From: Tetrahymena thermophila SB210
Lineage: Eukaryota; Ciliophora; Oligohymenophorea; Hymenostomatida; Tetrahymenidae
NCBI RefSeq assembly: GCF_000189635.1
Contig: NW_002476421.1
Location: 217,954 to 281,953, forward strand
Direction: 5' to 3'
Length of the DNA: 64,000 nucleotides
Position numbers and translations under genes: made by a program. Under the pieces are notes generated by a model, which saw only the letters and a program-made list of their open reading frames with translations, was not told the origin of the DNA and did no database searches. How positions within the stretch are numbered: the stretch's first letter is position 1; each line of letters opens with the position of its first letter. Below, piece after piece: positions 24,346 to 38,111 of this stretch.

Positions 24346-26984
24346 TCATTAACTAATATAATTATTATTATTATTGTTTAAGATTGTTTATTGATATTTT
24401 TTCTGTTGATAAACATAAAACTTTTTAAAAAATGTCAAAGTGATATAAGAAATATTTAGTATAAGTATGAATTAAAGTTAATATCTATAATTAGTTTCCT
24501 TTAAGGTCAATAGATTTTATGAATATTACATATTATCTATAATCAATTTCTTGCCGCATTGAGTTATCATGTTTGTTTACCTCATCTTCATTATCATAAT
24601 TTGAATAGTTATCATTTTACAATTTTATATTGTTTAATTAATTAATTTCTGTTATTACTTAGAATTTAGAAAAGAACATTACTCTTGTAAATTTTTTAAA
24701 TTTGAATTGGGATCATCTCCTTATTTTAAATTTATTTTTCTTCCATAATTTAGTTTTACATGTTAATTCGAATATAAATTTAGCTTTTATTCAAATAGGA
24801 GTAATAATATTTTAAAGGAGTTTGTAATTTGCATTTTTTTTTTTGTTAGTTATTACATATGTTTTTATAAAAAGATGAGAATTTTCTTTCTCTTAAAAAA
24901 AATTAAAAGATTGTCTGTGTTAGGTGATTTGGAAAAAAAATTTAAGATAATAGGATCGTATTATATTTTAATTAAGCTCTTAATTTTTTTCAATAATAAA
25001 AAATAAAGCAGTTTTAAATGCTAAATATTTTTAATTTTTTTATGGAAACTAAGAGCCTAAATCGCAATTACTTGTAGTAACTTAAAGAATAATTTTAGAT
25101 ATTTATCAACAAATTTATGAGTAGGATTTATTTATTTCATCCATTAGATAATACTAATTTTTATTTATTAACTTTACTATGCAATTCAGTAATTAATGAC
25201 CTAATTTGTTTCTTAACTCCCAAAAAATTCACGCAAATTTAGAATTTATTTGGATTGCTAGCTTTAATCTCTAAAAACTATGAGAAAAAGAGCATTTTAA
25301 CTATTTTATTTTTATAGTATTAAAAACCAATCAATCTTAAAATTTTGATACTTACATTACATAACAATAATTATATGTAATATGTACATTTATTTTTTTA
25401 GCAAATATCTAAATATTTAATTATTAATTCTTGAATTCATAATTATTATTAAATTCAATTAATTTTTTGAATACAAAAATTATATGGTAGTTATTGATTG
25501 ATTCTAAACAATTTATTAAAACTAAAATTAAAAAAAGGCAAAGAAAAAATAGAAAGTTAATAAATAAATAAATGAATATTATAAAGCTATTGAATGAATT
25601 ATTAACAATTTATTTATTTTATATTTTATAAAAATAAAAACAATAAAATTTATTTCTGTATTTATGAATACATAAATATATTTAGAAATTGTTAGGTAAT
25701 TTTTTAAGCTTTTATTATCTTTCAATACTCTATTTTCTCTCAATCAGTTTTCCTGTAACAACGAAAAAGTCATTAAACTATTTAGAACTTTCCATAAAAA
25801 TTTTTTTAACTTAATAATAATAGACTAGTTAGAAATTAGATTAACAGTAAGTAATCTTTCTTCTCTATAAAAATCATAACTAACAATCTCATTTCAATTT
25901 TATGATTATTTACAAAATAAAAAAAAATTAAACAAAATAACTCATTGATTTTCTGATTATCCTGCTTACAAACCTTTAAAAAATTAATCTGACAAAATCT
26001 AATTTACATTTTTTTTATAAAATCTTTACTTGAATTGCAAAGGAAAGCTGCTAACTTACTGTATTTCTCATTAAAAATCACTCCTCAAAAAATGAATTTT
26101 TTTAGTTAAATTTCATACTGATAAATAGAGAGATATAATTGAGTTTTTAGAATAAAATTGTTTTATTTATTTTAATAAAGATATATAGTTAATATTTTAT
26201 TTATATCTAGATAGCCAAATTTAATAAATGTTGCAATTAATTATATTCATTTTAAATTGTTTTTAATAGAAAAGTTCACTTTAATATGCGCAGTTAGTAA
26301 GTTAATAAGTAAATTATTTTTAAATTTATTACTAACTTGCACTCAAGTAATTAAAATTAATTAATATTTTATTAGCAGCTTAGTTTTTATCCATATAAAT
26401 ATTAGTTTTTAAAAATTATTTTATAGAGACAACTTAACAGAGCTGTTTCTATTGTATTAAACAAATTATTCGAGTAATTAATTATGGATTGCTTGCTTTC
26501 TCTTTTCTAATTTAGTTTTTTGATGAAAAAATAAATACTTTATAAAATGAAAAATACAAATTAAACTTCATTTTTTAATAAAAAAACCAATATAAATTAA
26601 ATCTGACATTCTTAATCTTAAATACTTACTTAAAATATATTTTCATTTATTTATTCTTTAAAGTAAAAATATTGGTTCATAAGATTTCACTCAGTAAATA
26701 AAAACTTGTAAATAAAAATATTCATTCCCTAGCTCATTAAAAGGTTTTATTTATTTTGAGATAAATCAATAAACATTTTAGGTATATTCAAATATTTTCT
26801 GTTAAAAACACTTATAATATAAAAATTAATTTATACCTTATCTTTAATTCTAATTAATTAAGGTAAGTTGAAAAAATTATTTAAAGTTAAAACTAGAAAC
26901 ATCAATCTTTCTTTCTTTAAACAAATATATGATTTTGTCAAATTTTTTTTGTTAAATTCAATATTTTTACTTAAAAAATAATTT
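24346..26984. other. AT-rich intergenic region
   Basis: About 2.6 kb with long A and T runs and no supported gene. It separates locus E from decayed member F. Confidence 0.55.
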
Positions 26985-28426
26985 TTATTTACTTGAGCTC
27001 TAATCCATAGATTTGTTTATTAGATCATCAAGTTTAGTATTTTATTATTATTATTTCTAAAATTTATTTAGCTAGAAACTATCTTTTTGAGATACGAAAG
27101 TACTGATTTTGCAGGTTATGAAGCATTTTATTTTATTAATTCACTTCCAAGTTTCGAATTTATTTCGCTTTGATATATTTTCGAAACATTAGTATTGTAT
27201 GTATATCCTTTTGATATATTTGATGATTAATTAGATTTTTGAGAGGTATTACAGCTATAGTTATTTTTTGGGGATTCATGATTATCCTTCTAATAAGCTA
27301 ATTTATTTGATTGGAATTAGTTTTTTTAAAATAAATTTCTTAGCTTCTTCCTAATCTATACAAATTTTTTATCTTCTTTTAGATTTATATTAGTTTTTTT
27401 ACTACTTTTGAAATAATTAAGATTATTTACTTTCTTCTTTTCCTTTTTAATTTACTTAATTTTTATGTTCTTTTGGTTTGTAAGTCATTTTCTATTTTTT
27501 CATAATAATTCTCAAATTATTCTTTTTGAATTTTATTCATTTTTTTGAAATTTTTTATTTAATTGTTTATTATTTTAATGTTGTAGAAGTAATTTCATTT
27601 TTTTAGTATAAAGATTTAGATCTCTAAATTCTTTCAGTTAGCATTTTTGAGAAAAATCTTTTAGATTTTTGTGAAGTGGTAATTTATTCTAATTAAATTT
27701 TCTGGTTTAGTCTTTTTTCTAAATATCATAGTATTTATCAAGATAACTTTATTATTACTTTAATTAATCCATAGATATTTCTTTATTAAAATGCTATGAG
27801 AGGATTTATACTTCTTAGATAGTATCTAAACGAGATCCATAAGTCTATTAGTATAAAGCAGAGCGCAATCTGTAAATTTAGTAAAAATCTAACTATTCTC
27901 CTCTATAATCAACAAATTAATCAGTATCTACTCCACTAGTCTTTAGTTGATAATCTTCCCATATAGAAACTTCTTCTGAGTCAATTTTTAACTTAGTCCA
28001 TCAAGTGTATTATTTTTTGACTTTAATAAATTAGCTATTTATTTATTCTTAATTACTGATTGTACTCAAAAGAAGATTATTGCTAAGTAGAATTTTCTAT
28101 TTTTAAAATGTTGTTTTTTAGTTAAAATGGATTATGTTCTTATTAATAATTTAGATTGGTGTTTTAAGTCTTAGGTAATTGATAAGTCTAGGGACTAAAC
28201 ACTACAAATTGGTTTGTATTTGAAGGAATCTGAGTTTTGAAGCTATTTAAATATTATTTAAATCTGTTTCTGCTTGATTATTGATGTTTGGGAGATAGGC
28301 TGGAATTAAGATTTCTATTGATTTGTTCGATATTAAGTTTATAAAGGTTCTAAAATCAAACTTTTGCAGCTGAGAATTTTCAGGAAGATTAATAGTTGAT
28401 ATATTATTTTGTATTTTATTCATCAT
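26985..28426 (-). pseudogene. Decayed family member F
   Basis: Minus-strand relative of A/B/C/G. The central segment is intact in one frame: DSEEVSIWEDYQLKTSGVD, DYRGEQ, LDFYQIYRLRSALYQ, QTYGSRLDTIQEVQILSQHF, then SYLDKYYDIQKKD. The N-terminal portion reads in other frames (a possible start at 28424-28426 lies in a different frame from the core), and the frame is lost again near 27620 and after. The C-terminal AKSVLSYLKKIVSSQ block is still visible near 27080-27120. At least two or three frame disruptions, so a pseudogene. It sits head-to-head with G in the same arrangement as A/B. Confidence 0.7.
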
Positions 28427-31400
28427 TTTTAAAGCTTGTTTTTGCTATTTGATAATATATTTTTAGATTATTTTCCTTAGTAATTTAATTAGCTCCTTAC
28501 ATTTTAGAGCATTAATGACTCAGCTTTCCAGCGTTATTTTAAATTACAATAATTCTATCAATAAATCTATAAGACATCTTTCAATGAAAAAAAGTGTAAA
28601 TTATAACTCATAATTGAATTCACCAAATAACTATGAAATGGTTGAATGCGCAATTAAATTCTATTTTGCACAATATCATAATTTAAGCTATTAATACATT
28701 AAAAAAGTAATTAATATTATTTTTACTTATTAGGACACAAATTTTTTAACAAGTGCATTCAAGATTTATCATTCATAAAATGTTTAAAAACTAAGCCTAT
28801 TGGAAATTAACAATAAATAATAAGTTTTAAAAACTAATATTTTCATTATTTGTAACATGAAAAAAGTAAATAAAATTATGATAAAAATGTGCATGAATCT
28901 AAATTAAAAAAAAAATAAATTGCTAATAGATTGTTACTAGTCAGTAAGTAAATGATAAATATTATTAAGTTACTTGAATATAAAACAATTAATATGGATT
29001 TTGATTGATCTAGATATTATATTTAAATCAAATAATAGCCAGCCTATTTGGAAAAAATAATTTAAATCTGAGAAAAGAATTAAATTTTTTCATTTGCATA
29101 TGAATTAATAATGGCTAAAAAATAGGAAATATAACGATGAATAAAATAAATTTTTTGTTTTTAAAATAAATTTCTTTAAATTAAACACTTTTAAATTTAT
29201 TTTTTACATAAAATTGTAGTTCTGATAGGTAATTTACTCAAAATTTAGGAATTAAAAAAATGTAGAATATTTACTTTAAATATTGATAAAAATAACGTAT
29301 TAAGAAGAACAAAGTTAACTGAATGTGTTTTTGTCAAATAAATTCCTTGAAACTAATTATTTTGATAATTTATAAATTGTTAATCTTAAAAAGTAACTAA
29401 GTAAATTCTATTAAAACATGTATATACAATCGAATTAGTATATTATGAATTACTTTTAAATATTTTTGAAATGCTTAATATTAATATAAATAGTTAACTA
29501 ATTTATAAAATGATTTTCTTACTGAAGAATGTTAAATAAAACATATCATGAATAAATTACCAAAATTATTGTACCTATGTACCATTCATTTTAAGGGAAG
29601 ATTCATAAAATCGATTTATTAAAATTGATCTAAAATTTAAGATTATTAAATGAATAAAATTTTATATATAATATTTGTAAAAATATAATATATTTTTAGA
29701 TAAACTTCTTTAAAAAAAATATTTTTTAAGAGTAAAAATCAAAAATGAGCTATTTATTACCTAAATTAATTTATTTCTAAATCCTGGAAGAAAATAAATT
29801 GTTGTAAGTTAGTTAGTAAATTGAATAATTTTTAATTACAATAAGAAAATATACAAATAATTTATTAATTTTAAAATTGCATCAGCTTAAAATTGATCAA
29901 TCAGGTAAAAAAGCAAAATAAATATTTTTAAGACTACTTGAATTGAAGGTAAACATAGAAATTTATGAATTAATTAAAGAATTTACACTTCCTAAAAAAT
30001 TAACGCCTTACTTCTTAAAAAATTAACTAAGGCATTAATTTTTTTACAATGCTCATCATATAATGAATTGTTTGCAATACTGCCATCTATCTATAAAATA
30101 ATTTAATAATATAGTTGTAAACAACTCTTAATAACTTCATTTATTGAATTGTTATTTTCTTAACTCTTAAAACATTGAAATATTTAAATTTAAATTATGT
30201 CTCTTTAATATAAAAAGTAACCAAGCTAAATATTCAACTATTTAAGATACATAATATAGTTTTTCAAGTATTTAAATGAGCACAAAAGGCAAGGAAGACA
30301 AATAAATAATTAATTAATTATAGTATTATTACAACCTCAAAATTTTTAGTGTAAGTAGTAATGACTTTAAAAGAATTCTAATAACCAGTGTCCTTTATTA
30401 AAAAAATTAATTCTTCACAAATCAATAATTTTTAGGATAAACAAAATTTGAAGAAAAAAGAGATTTTCTATTCTTACATTCTTAGTTAGCTATTTGTGTA
30501 TAGAGCGAAAAGCTTTATTTAAATACACTAAATTTTAGTTAGTTTGTTTTATTATTATCATAACAAGTCTTAAAAAAATGATCAAAATACATACCTATAA
30601 ACCTCTAAAACCAATAAATTTATTAGATTATTCAAATTTAAATACATTTTAACTCTATTGGCATTAAAAATATTTTTTTTAATAAAGTTAAAAGCTTTAT
30701 TTTATAAGAAAAAGGTTGTTTATAGATTTAAATATTCCATAATTAATTCATAATATGATTTGCACTTCTCTAGATAGCTTTTGAATAGAATAAAGTATTA
30801 CAATTCAAAAGATATTATATATGAATGTGCCATATAATTTAGTATTTGATTTGTTTAATTTTTATTAGGTATAGTTAGTTATTAATAAGTATTTATAAAT
30901 AAATCAGTACTTATCATTCAAACAAAAAAAAATATCTACTTTTTTATTTTATGAATGTATACTTAAATGAAGTATAAAAGTAAGTAAAATATTCAGATGA
31001 TATTACTTTATTATTGGATAACATATACTGATTTATAGTTTTTCTTAAGGTATGGATAAATATTTTTACTATAAAATATTAGTTGCAAATGTATCAATTT
31101 TATCTAAAATATATAAAAGGGAATAGTATATTATATGTTTAAAATTATATCATACACAATTAAAGCATCTTGAAGCGTTTAAAGCATATTTATTTACAAG
31201 AAACATAAAACAAATAAGTGAATTTGAAGAAAAGATCAATCTTAAATATATTTATTAAGATGGCTTTTTTTTATTTTTTTATTTTCTTTTACATATACTG
31301 ATAATGTGTGTCTGTGTGTAAAATAGAATAAAGTTAACTTTTGATAAGGACGATTTTTAATTAATGGTAAAAAATAAAAATAAAAACTATTTATTTAATA

Positions 31401-32186
31401 TTAATTCATACATATTATTATATAATAAATATATATGATCCTTTGTTTGCATGATTTTGGATCATGGAAGCATATTCCTTTGAATGAAAAACTCAAAAAT
31501 AAAGCTGTTTTAAGCTTATTTAGCTTTATTTTTTAAGTTATGAAAATATATTATATTTTGCCTTTTGTAAATTAAATAGACATTTCACTCTAGGTTCAAA
31601 AAATAAATTTCCTAATATCTTTCTATATGGAGATTAAGAAAATTCATCTTATATTTGCTCTCTTTGATTAGTTTCCATAGGTAAAAAAACTACCTTGGAA
31701 ATAAAATCAAATAGTGATACTGTTAAGTTTTTTGAATAAATAATTAAGATCAAACATTTTAAAAATTAGATCATTAATTACTGATTAGCATTTTAAAGTT
31801 AAGAATCTTACTTTCTTACTTAAAAATTATTAATAATATTCTCAAATGCTCTTCGAGTAAAGTAATATTTGGCTTAAAAATATTATTTCTTTCAAAAAAT
31901 TTGAATAATATTGAATATAATTAATTATAATCTAAAGCTGATTTATATTATCTACTTAGATATAAATAAAGAACTTGCATTAATGATAACACTATAATAT
32001 TTTCTTAAATCTTAATTAATAAAACCTTGCCACCCAAGTAAGTCTTTTAACTTTATAAGTAAAAGAAAATTCCTAAAATGTAATAAACACATAAATAATA
32101 ACAATAATAATAAGTCAAATTAAAAAAAATTATTCAACTCATAAAAAATCTTATTTCTTCTATTTGACTAAAAATTAGATTCAAAT
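28427..32186. other. Spacer between F and G
   Basis: 3.7 kb of AT-rich DNA between two divergent family members. I saw no open frame with coding composition and no copy of the conserved island found in the other two spacers. Confidence 0.5.
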
Positions 32187-33410
32187 ATGAATACAGATTT
32201 AAAATTGTATCACGAAAAATACCTTTAAACCACTAATATTGAAAAAAACCCACTCAACACTTAATTTTAAAATATTAACGATAATATTTTTAAAAATGGT
32301 ACTTTTGAAAATATCTAAGCCTAAAAAGAAACAAATTAAAGAATAAATAATTAAGGATAAGAATAAATGAAGAAAAATAGCTTAAAATAAGAAGAGGGTC
32401 TTAATTCTAATTAATAAGATTTAAAATAATTTCATGAATAGTAAATTATCTTCAAAATTCAAAATAATGAGAAAATTTAACCATATTGTTTGAATGTATA
32501 AAGTATTAGTTATTCTAATGATGATAGTGATGATGAGGATAGCGAAGAAGAATACTCAATTTGGGAAGAAAGTGAAATTGAAAATAATGGAATAAATGCT
32601 GATACACTTACTGACCCTAGAGGTAACTAATTATAGTTTTACTAGATCTATAGACTTCGTTCAGCTTTATATTAAAAATCTTATGTATCTCGTTTAGACA
32701 CCATTAAAGAAGTTTTAAAAATATCATCTCATTAAAAAAAAAAAATATCAATAAACACTCTTAAACAATAATAAAATTACCTTGACTTTTTCTATCCAAT
32801 ACAAAAAAAGGATTTTAAAAATGAAGAAAATATTTTATTTAATATCAATAAAAGCACTCCAAAATAATTTGAAAATTATTTTAATTAAGTAAACAAAGAA
32901 ATCAAAGATAAAAATTTAATAGAATAAGTAAATAACTATTAAAACAAAGATAAAAATTAAACCAGTGAAATAAGATCATAATTATGTTTGTAAGACTAAA
33001 ATAGTAGGAGATAATCTTTAAAGCTACTTTTAGACAAGAATAGTAAAATGAAATAAATATTTGAAAATAATAAAATCTACAATACGAAAAGCAAAGATAT
33101 AGGAGAATAAGTATTAGGCTATTATGCTAGAAAATAATCACTAAAATTGATATTAAATAAGAACAAAGTATCTAAATAATCAATATCCGAAAATAATAAT
33201 TTTTAAAAAATTGATTTAAATAAAGATAACAATATAAAAGAAACAAATTATCATGGTATTTAAAATAAATAAATAGCTTGTGAGGAAGAAAAACAATCAC
33301 CACAAGATTTAGATGAAAAAAATTAATTAGAAAGTAAAATTAGAAAAGGAAATTTAATATAAATAAACTTTTCCTTTCTCTCTAATTTAAAAATGAAGCT
33401 CTTTTCCTGA
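32187..33410 (+). CDS. Unknown-family protein G (LxFYQIYRLRSALYQ family, intact)
   Basis: Single-exon frame of 407 codons plus TGA (33408-33410). The N-terminus is polar. Then come NDDSDDEDSEEEYSIWEESE, a NGINADTLTDPRGNQ linker and the core LQFYQIYRLRSALYQ (residues 149-163), followed by KSYVSRLDTIKEV, ISINTLKQQQNYLDFFYPIQKKD and a Lys/Asn/Gln-rich tail. It is the most diverged intact member and is shorter at the C-terminus. The core and the spacing from the acidic stretch are nonetheless kept, which makes the core the likely functional part. No membrane segment or known domain. Function unknown. Confidence 0.85.
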
Positions 33411-34325
33411 TTTCTAAAGATAAAATATATTGTTGGAAATTATAATTTTCTATATTTAATAGTAACATCATAACTAAAAATAAAATTAACATATAATATC
33501 AAATTTTATTAAATGAATTATATTTATGTATACAGTTTATAAGAGTAATTACCAAATTTATATTTAGTAAATTTTAATTACTATTGATAGACCTATAGAA
33601 GGTTATTAGGTCTTTTAATCATATCCAGTAAATTTAGATATATGACAATTTTTTTAAAAATCAGCTATTCTATAAATTTAAAGTAAATAATTATTTGAAT
33701 TAATTTTTTCAATTGATTTAGGTATAATTTACAGACAGACCCTTTTTTTGTTTGGTAGATAAATTTTTCTAAATCAGAATTAATCAAGAGCAAACTAAAT
33801 AAATAGCTAATATAAATAACTAACTAACATCAGTAAGTTATTACCTAAAATCATTTTTGAATACTAAGAAAAAATTTTCTTTATCAGTGTAGCATTTCAT
33901 TAAATTTTTTAAGATCAAAAATAGAAGTTTTTATTAAATGGCCTTAATTAATAAGAAATAAATATATTGTCATTCAACTTGACCCTCCTATAAATGATTA
34001 ATAAATCATAATAATGAAAATTAATTATTTATTATTGTTAATAAAGATATAAAATTAATTTTTTATATTTCATATTTTAAAAAGAAAAAAAATAATTTCA
34101 ATATGATTCAAAAATTAAAAAAATATAGAATTAAATATGAATTATTTTCACACATAAAAATTATATCTACAATATTTGTTAATAATATTTTTGATCAATA
34201 GTAAAATAAGTTTAAAGTATAAAAAATTTATATATTATTTTGTTAATTTGAGTGAAGCAAAATCTTAAACAAATAAGAAATTTAATAAAATTTCAGAAAA
34301 AATTCTAATATTGTGTAAAAAATCA
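33411..34325. other. Spacer between G and the kinase genes
   Basis: AT-rich. The first 450 bp after G contain short patches (for example ACAGACCC near 33732) resembling the flank after B and D (ACTGACCC near 14736). No gene seen. Confidence 0.5.
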
Positions 34326-37299
34326 TCAATATTAAAATATGATTTAGTCTTGATTTTTCTTAAATAAAAAATTATAATTATTTCTATCGATTTTATACTT
34401 TAAAAAAAATTAATCAACAAAGTCTTACTATAATTACTAATTTTTAGAATCAAAATTTTTTTTAAATTATAAATGTTTATCTTACATTTAACTGAGGCAT
34501 TTAATGATAAAATATTCTTATTATTACTATTTTACCTTATTTTTGTTTAGTAGATAGATTTAATATGATTGATCTGCTTATATTATTGCCTTATCATATA
34601 AAGTTAACTAAAAGTAGTTATCTGCAATGTTCTATTTTAAATCAGCAATCTCAGTATGATATTTTCCAAGTTATTTTTCTTAAAGAGGTAAAATATCGAA
34701 ATATATCTAGATGACTTTAAAAGGATCATTTTTTTTAATATAGAATTCACTTTAAATTTTTAAGCTCAAAATTTGAAGGTTTTTTAAATCGAATTATTCA
34801 GCTATTTCTTATGAGATTTTTAATTTTTATTTAGCTTTAGAGTAATCTTCTAAATTATAATAGCAAGTTCCAATCAAATTTTCAAAATGAAAAGAATAAG
34901 GATTATCATTTTAAATAATTTTTTGAAAATCAGAATAAGATTTTGAACAATACTCAATAGCTATTTAATATTCTTTTAATTTTGTATAGCAAAATGCAAT
35001 ATTTAATTGAGTAATAGCCAAATCTAAATGAAGATTCTTTTAATATATTATTGTTTAAATTTCAATAGATTTTCTTAGATTTTCAATAGCTTAATGATAA
35101 TCTTATCTATTATACAATATAAACCCAAAGTTATTATAAGTTGTGTAATAACTTTAATCTTACTAATTTGGTTTGCTTGAATATTCCTAAAGCTTTTTTT
35201 AAAGATATTCCTACATTTATTCTAATCTAGGATATTGTTTATGTTCTTATGAAAAAACTAAGCACTATGAAGTAAAATTATTTTCATGATTAGAATATTC
35301 TTTTTACAAGAATTCAAAAATTTTGTTTTATTAAATAATTGATTTTTCATATTTTCCTAAAATTAGAAGGCAATCTAAAAGATTCTCTTATTTTGAAAAA
35401 GAGTTTTTATCTTTATTAACTTCAATGCAAATATTATTGTAGTAAATTTATTATTGATAGAAGAAAGCTGAATTAACAAACCTTTCTGGGATTCAATCTT
35501 TTTACCTATTTAACCTAGCAATATATTAATCTAAAAATTGTTTGTTTTGTTTTGCATATTAAAAAAACATTTCATGAAGCTCTAAACAATTTTTTCTTTT
35601 TGAAGGTTCATTATCCAACATATAGGTGTTAATTAAAATTTTAAAGTCAGCAATATATTTTGGTAACTATTCATTTACTTTATCAAATATTGTATTGAAG
35701 GTTTTTCCTAAGGAATACACATCAGTTTTGTAACAAATACATTATTTATTAAGTTATTCAGGTGAAGCAAAAGGAGCAGTATACGAATATTAAATTTAAT
35801 TTTAATTAGGTAAAGCTATTAATGAAATACCAAAATCAGTGTAAAAATAGCGTTCTTATTAATTTACCAAAATATTGGATGGCTTTATATCACAGTGAAT
35901 AATATAATATAACTAAAACGTAATTAAACCATCAAGTAAATCGAATATCATATTCAATAATTTTAGTTCTTCAAAAGTATCATTTTTAATATTTTTCAAT
36001 TTTTATGATAAGTCCATTTCACATTTTTCCAACACTAATATTTAGAAATTTTATTAAACCACAAAATCAAGTAAATTTACTATATTATACTCATATTAAG
36101 TAAAAGATTATTATATATCTAATAATTTAAGTAAATCTATATCAACTTCATTAAATTGTACTTTTATAACTACTTCTTTTTGTTATTTAGTAATTTCTTA
36201 ATTTTATATTCCATCAAAAATCACTCCTTCTCCACTTACTGCTATTATTTTCTTAGTTTAATAATTTCTGGAATTTAATTTTGAAATTATGTCAATCATA
36301 TTATCTTCAAGATTTTTCAATAATCTTTATAATGATTTATATTGATGATTTTTCATTAATCCTTATGATGATTTATTTCTCAATTTTTTTGATTCATTTT
36401 TAGATTCAATAATATTAATTTCTATCTAAGTTTATAGAGTTAGTATGATGTTAAAATTCATATCTGAAATAAAATCAAAATTAATATTTTTAATTTTTTG
36501 GAAAAACATTTCTTTTATTTCTGTGATTTCTAATCTCTAATCTGAATTACTACATATCATAAAGTCTGGTATTTCTTGGGGGATGCGCTCACTGCGATTG
36601 CGATCAAAAAATTTTGATTTATAAGCTTTTGCTATTAAAGTTAAATTTACAAAGTTCCATGACTTATATGAAAATCTTACCTTAAATAAAATACTCTTTA
36701 ACATTTAGTATGTATTTTAATTTATCATTTTTCTAATAATTTTCTTTAAATTCTTTTATATTTTTTACTTAAGCTTCTAAAAGATCATCAATGTCACAAT
36801 AATTAAATTATTAGTAATTTATTATTTTAATCGCAACTTCTTCTTAAGTTTTAAGATTTTTAGCTTTAAAAACAAAACCAATTTCTCCTTTAGAAATTAA
36901 ATCCTAAATTTCATAATTTTAATTATAAGGAGAAATTATTTTTTTGTTTTTTATGGAATCTATTAAGTCTTTTTAAGATAAATTAATTAAAAGGTTATAA
37001 ACCCATCTATTTTCTTTAAATTAATCATTTGATTACTCTTCTTAAAGTTCTTAATTATTAAATATTTTTTCACTTTCATACTCATCTTATAAAATTTACT
37101 TATCACTTTGCTCAGTATTTATATATTAATCCATAGATTACTAAAAGTTTTTCAAACAATTCTCATTATCATTTTTATAAATTATCTTTTTATTCGGATC
37201 TTTTTATTCTTCACAAATATTAGCAGAATTAAATTTATATTTATTTTAACTTGACTTTTTAATTGTTAAAGTATTTGAAATATCATTGCTTTGAAACAT
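34326..37299 (-). CDS. Double-kinase protein with TPR tail, first kinase C-lobe deleted (K1)
   Basis: Minus strand, start at 37297-37299 (MFQSNDISNTLTIKKSSQ). The first kinase N-lobe has a glycine-loop remnant (SKGEIGFVFKAK) and VAIKII. An intron at 36632-36680 (49 nt) or a deletion scar follows. The second kinase domain is complete in outline: VVIKV, IIHCDIKPSN (HCD for HRD), TDFG, ASPEQL, DVYSLGK. A tetratricopeptide region follows (NNFGFILYNRQDYHQAIENL, DLAITQLNIAFCYTKLKEYQ, GKYHTEIADLKQNIA), ending at TGA 34326-34328. Compared with tandem neighbour K2, the first kinase lacks its catalytic C-lobe (about 450 bp missing). Near 35481-35504 the frame changes: either a 24-nt intron or a frameshift. 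Probably a signalling Ser/Thr kinase that uses its second domain. Confidence 0.7.
36576..36605. other. GC-rich filler at the K1 deletion junction
   Basis: A 30-bp stretch with 18 G/C, GGGGGATGCGCTCACTGCGA and neighbours, inside AT-rich coding DNA. It sits exactly where K1 departs from K2: K2 continues through the first kinase C-lobe, while K1 jumps to the segment coding DFMICSNSDQR. It has no counterpart in K2. Confidence 0.6.
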
Positions 37300-38111
37300 C
37301 TTTTTATCTCTAATCTTATTTAATATGATTAATAAATATTTTTTTAACAAATTTAATTTTTATATGAAAAGTTAGTATGGGTAATGCGTTTATAACACAA
37401 CACTCTCATTTAAATTATTATTAGTTATGTAAAAATTTAATATAATAAACAAATTATTACGCCATCAAATTATATTACAACTATTAAAATTTTATTTTAT
37501 TTCAATTTATAAATTGGTGACGTGAAGTCTTTAATACGTCAATAAATAACAAAATTAATTTTTAAAATTCTGATATTTGTACTGTTATTAATAATTGATA
37601 ATATCTAATGAAATGCATAATACAAAGTATTTTTAAGCCATCATTTTTTAATGGAAATTTTTATAACAATTAAATTTTTAATTAAATCACCTTATTTAAT
37701 AATTAGTTTTAAAACTAATATAACTAAAAAATATATTTCATAATAAGTGGGATGCAAACCACTAAATTTTTGTATGGCTTCTTGCTATAATTAATTCAGT
37801 TAATATCAGGCTTATTGTTTGTCAATTAAATTCTAACTTGTTATGTCATATTTTTTTTCTCATATACTGAATATCTATCTCATCAGAAGTAAATTTTTTA
37901 AGTAAAGTTCTCTAGGAGGTGAGATTTAATATTTTATATTCTGCTTGTCAAAATATTCTTTTGTTTAAGGTTGGTGTTAGCTGGGTTACCATCTTGAAAT
38001 ATGATCGTATCTTCGTTCAATATGATTCGTAAATATAAAACTTATCATAAATCTTAAAAAATAATGTAAAAATAACCATTATTTAAAATATCAAAGATTA
38101 AAATAAGTTTA
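37300..38111. other. Spacer between the two kinase genes, with duplicated 5' flank
   Basis: The part next to K1's start (37300-37620) closely matches the 5' flank of K2 (40200-40540), including AATTATTACGCCATCAAATT and CAATTTATAAATTGGTGACG. So the duplication carried the promoter region with it. The rest is AT-rich with no gene. Confidence 0.6.
37420..37560 (-). promoter_or_regulatory. Duplicated upstream region of K1
   Basis: Best-conserved part of the flank shared by K1 and K2, 120-260 bp before the start codon, with a TGACGT hexamer at about 37518-37523. Likely promoter; no factor can be named. Confidence 0.4.

Noticed and set aside
24158-24349. 63-codon minus-strand ORF across the GC-rich hairpin
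   Set aside because: Short, no ciliate-type context, overlaps the inverted repeat; kept as part of the element rather than as a gene.
31453-31470. CATGAT...ATCATG inverted repeat as a regulatory site
   Set aside because: Short imperfect palindromes of this kind are expected by chance in AT-rich DNA and nothing nearby supports a role.
36576-36605. Telomeric repeat addition (TTGGGG)
   Set aside because: Only one TTGGGG-like unit and coding similarity to K2 continues on both sides, so this is not a chromosome end.
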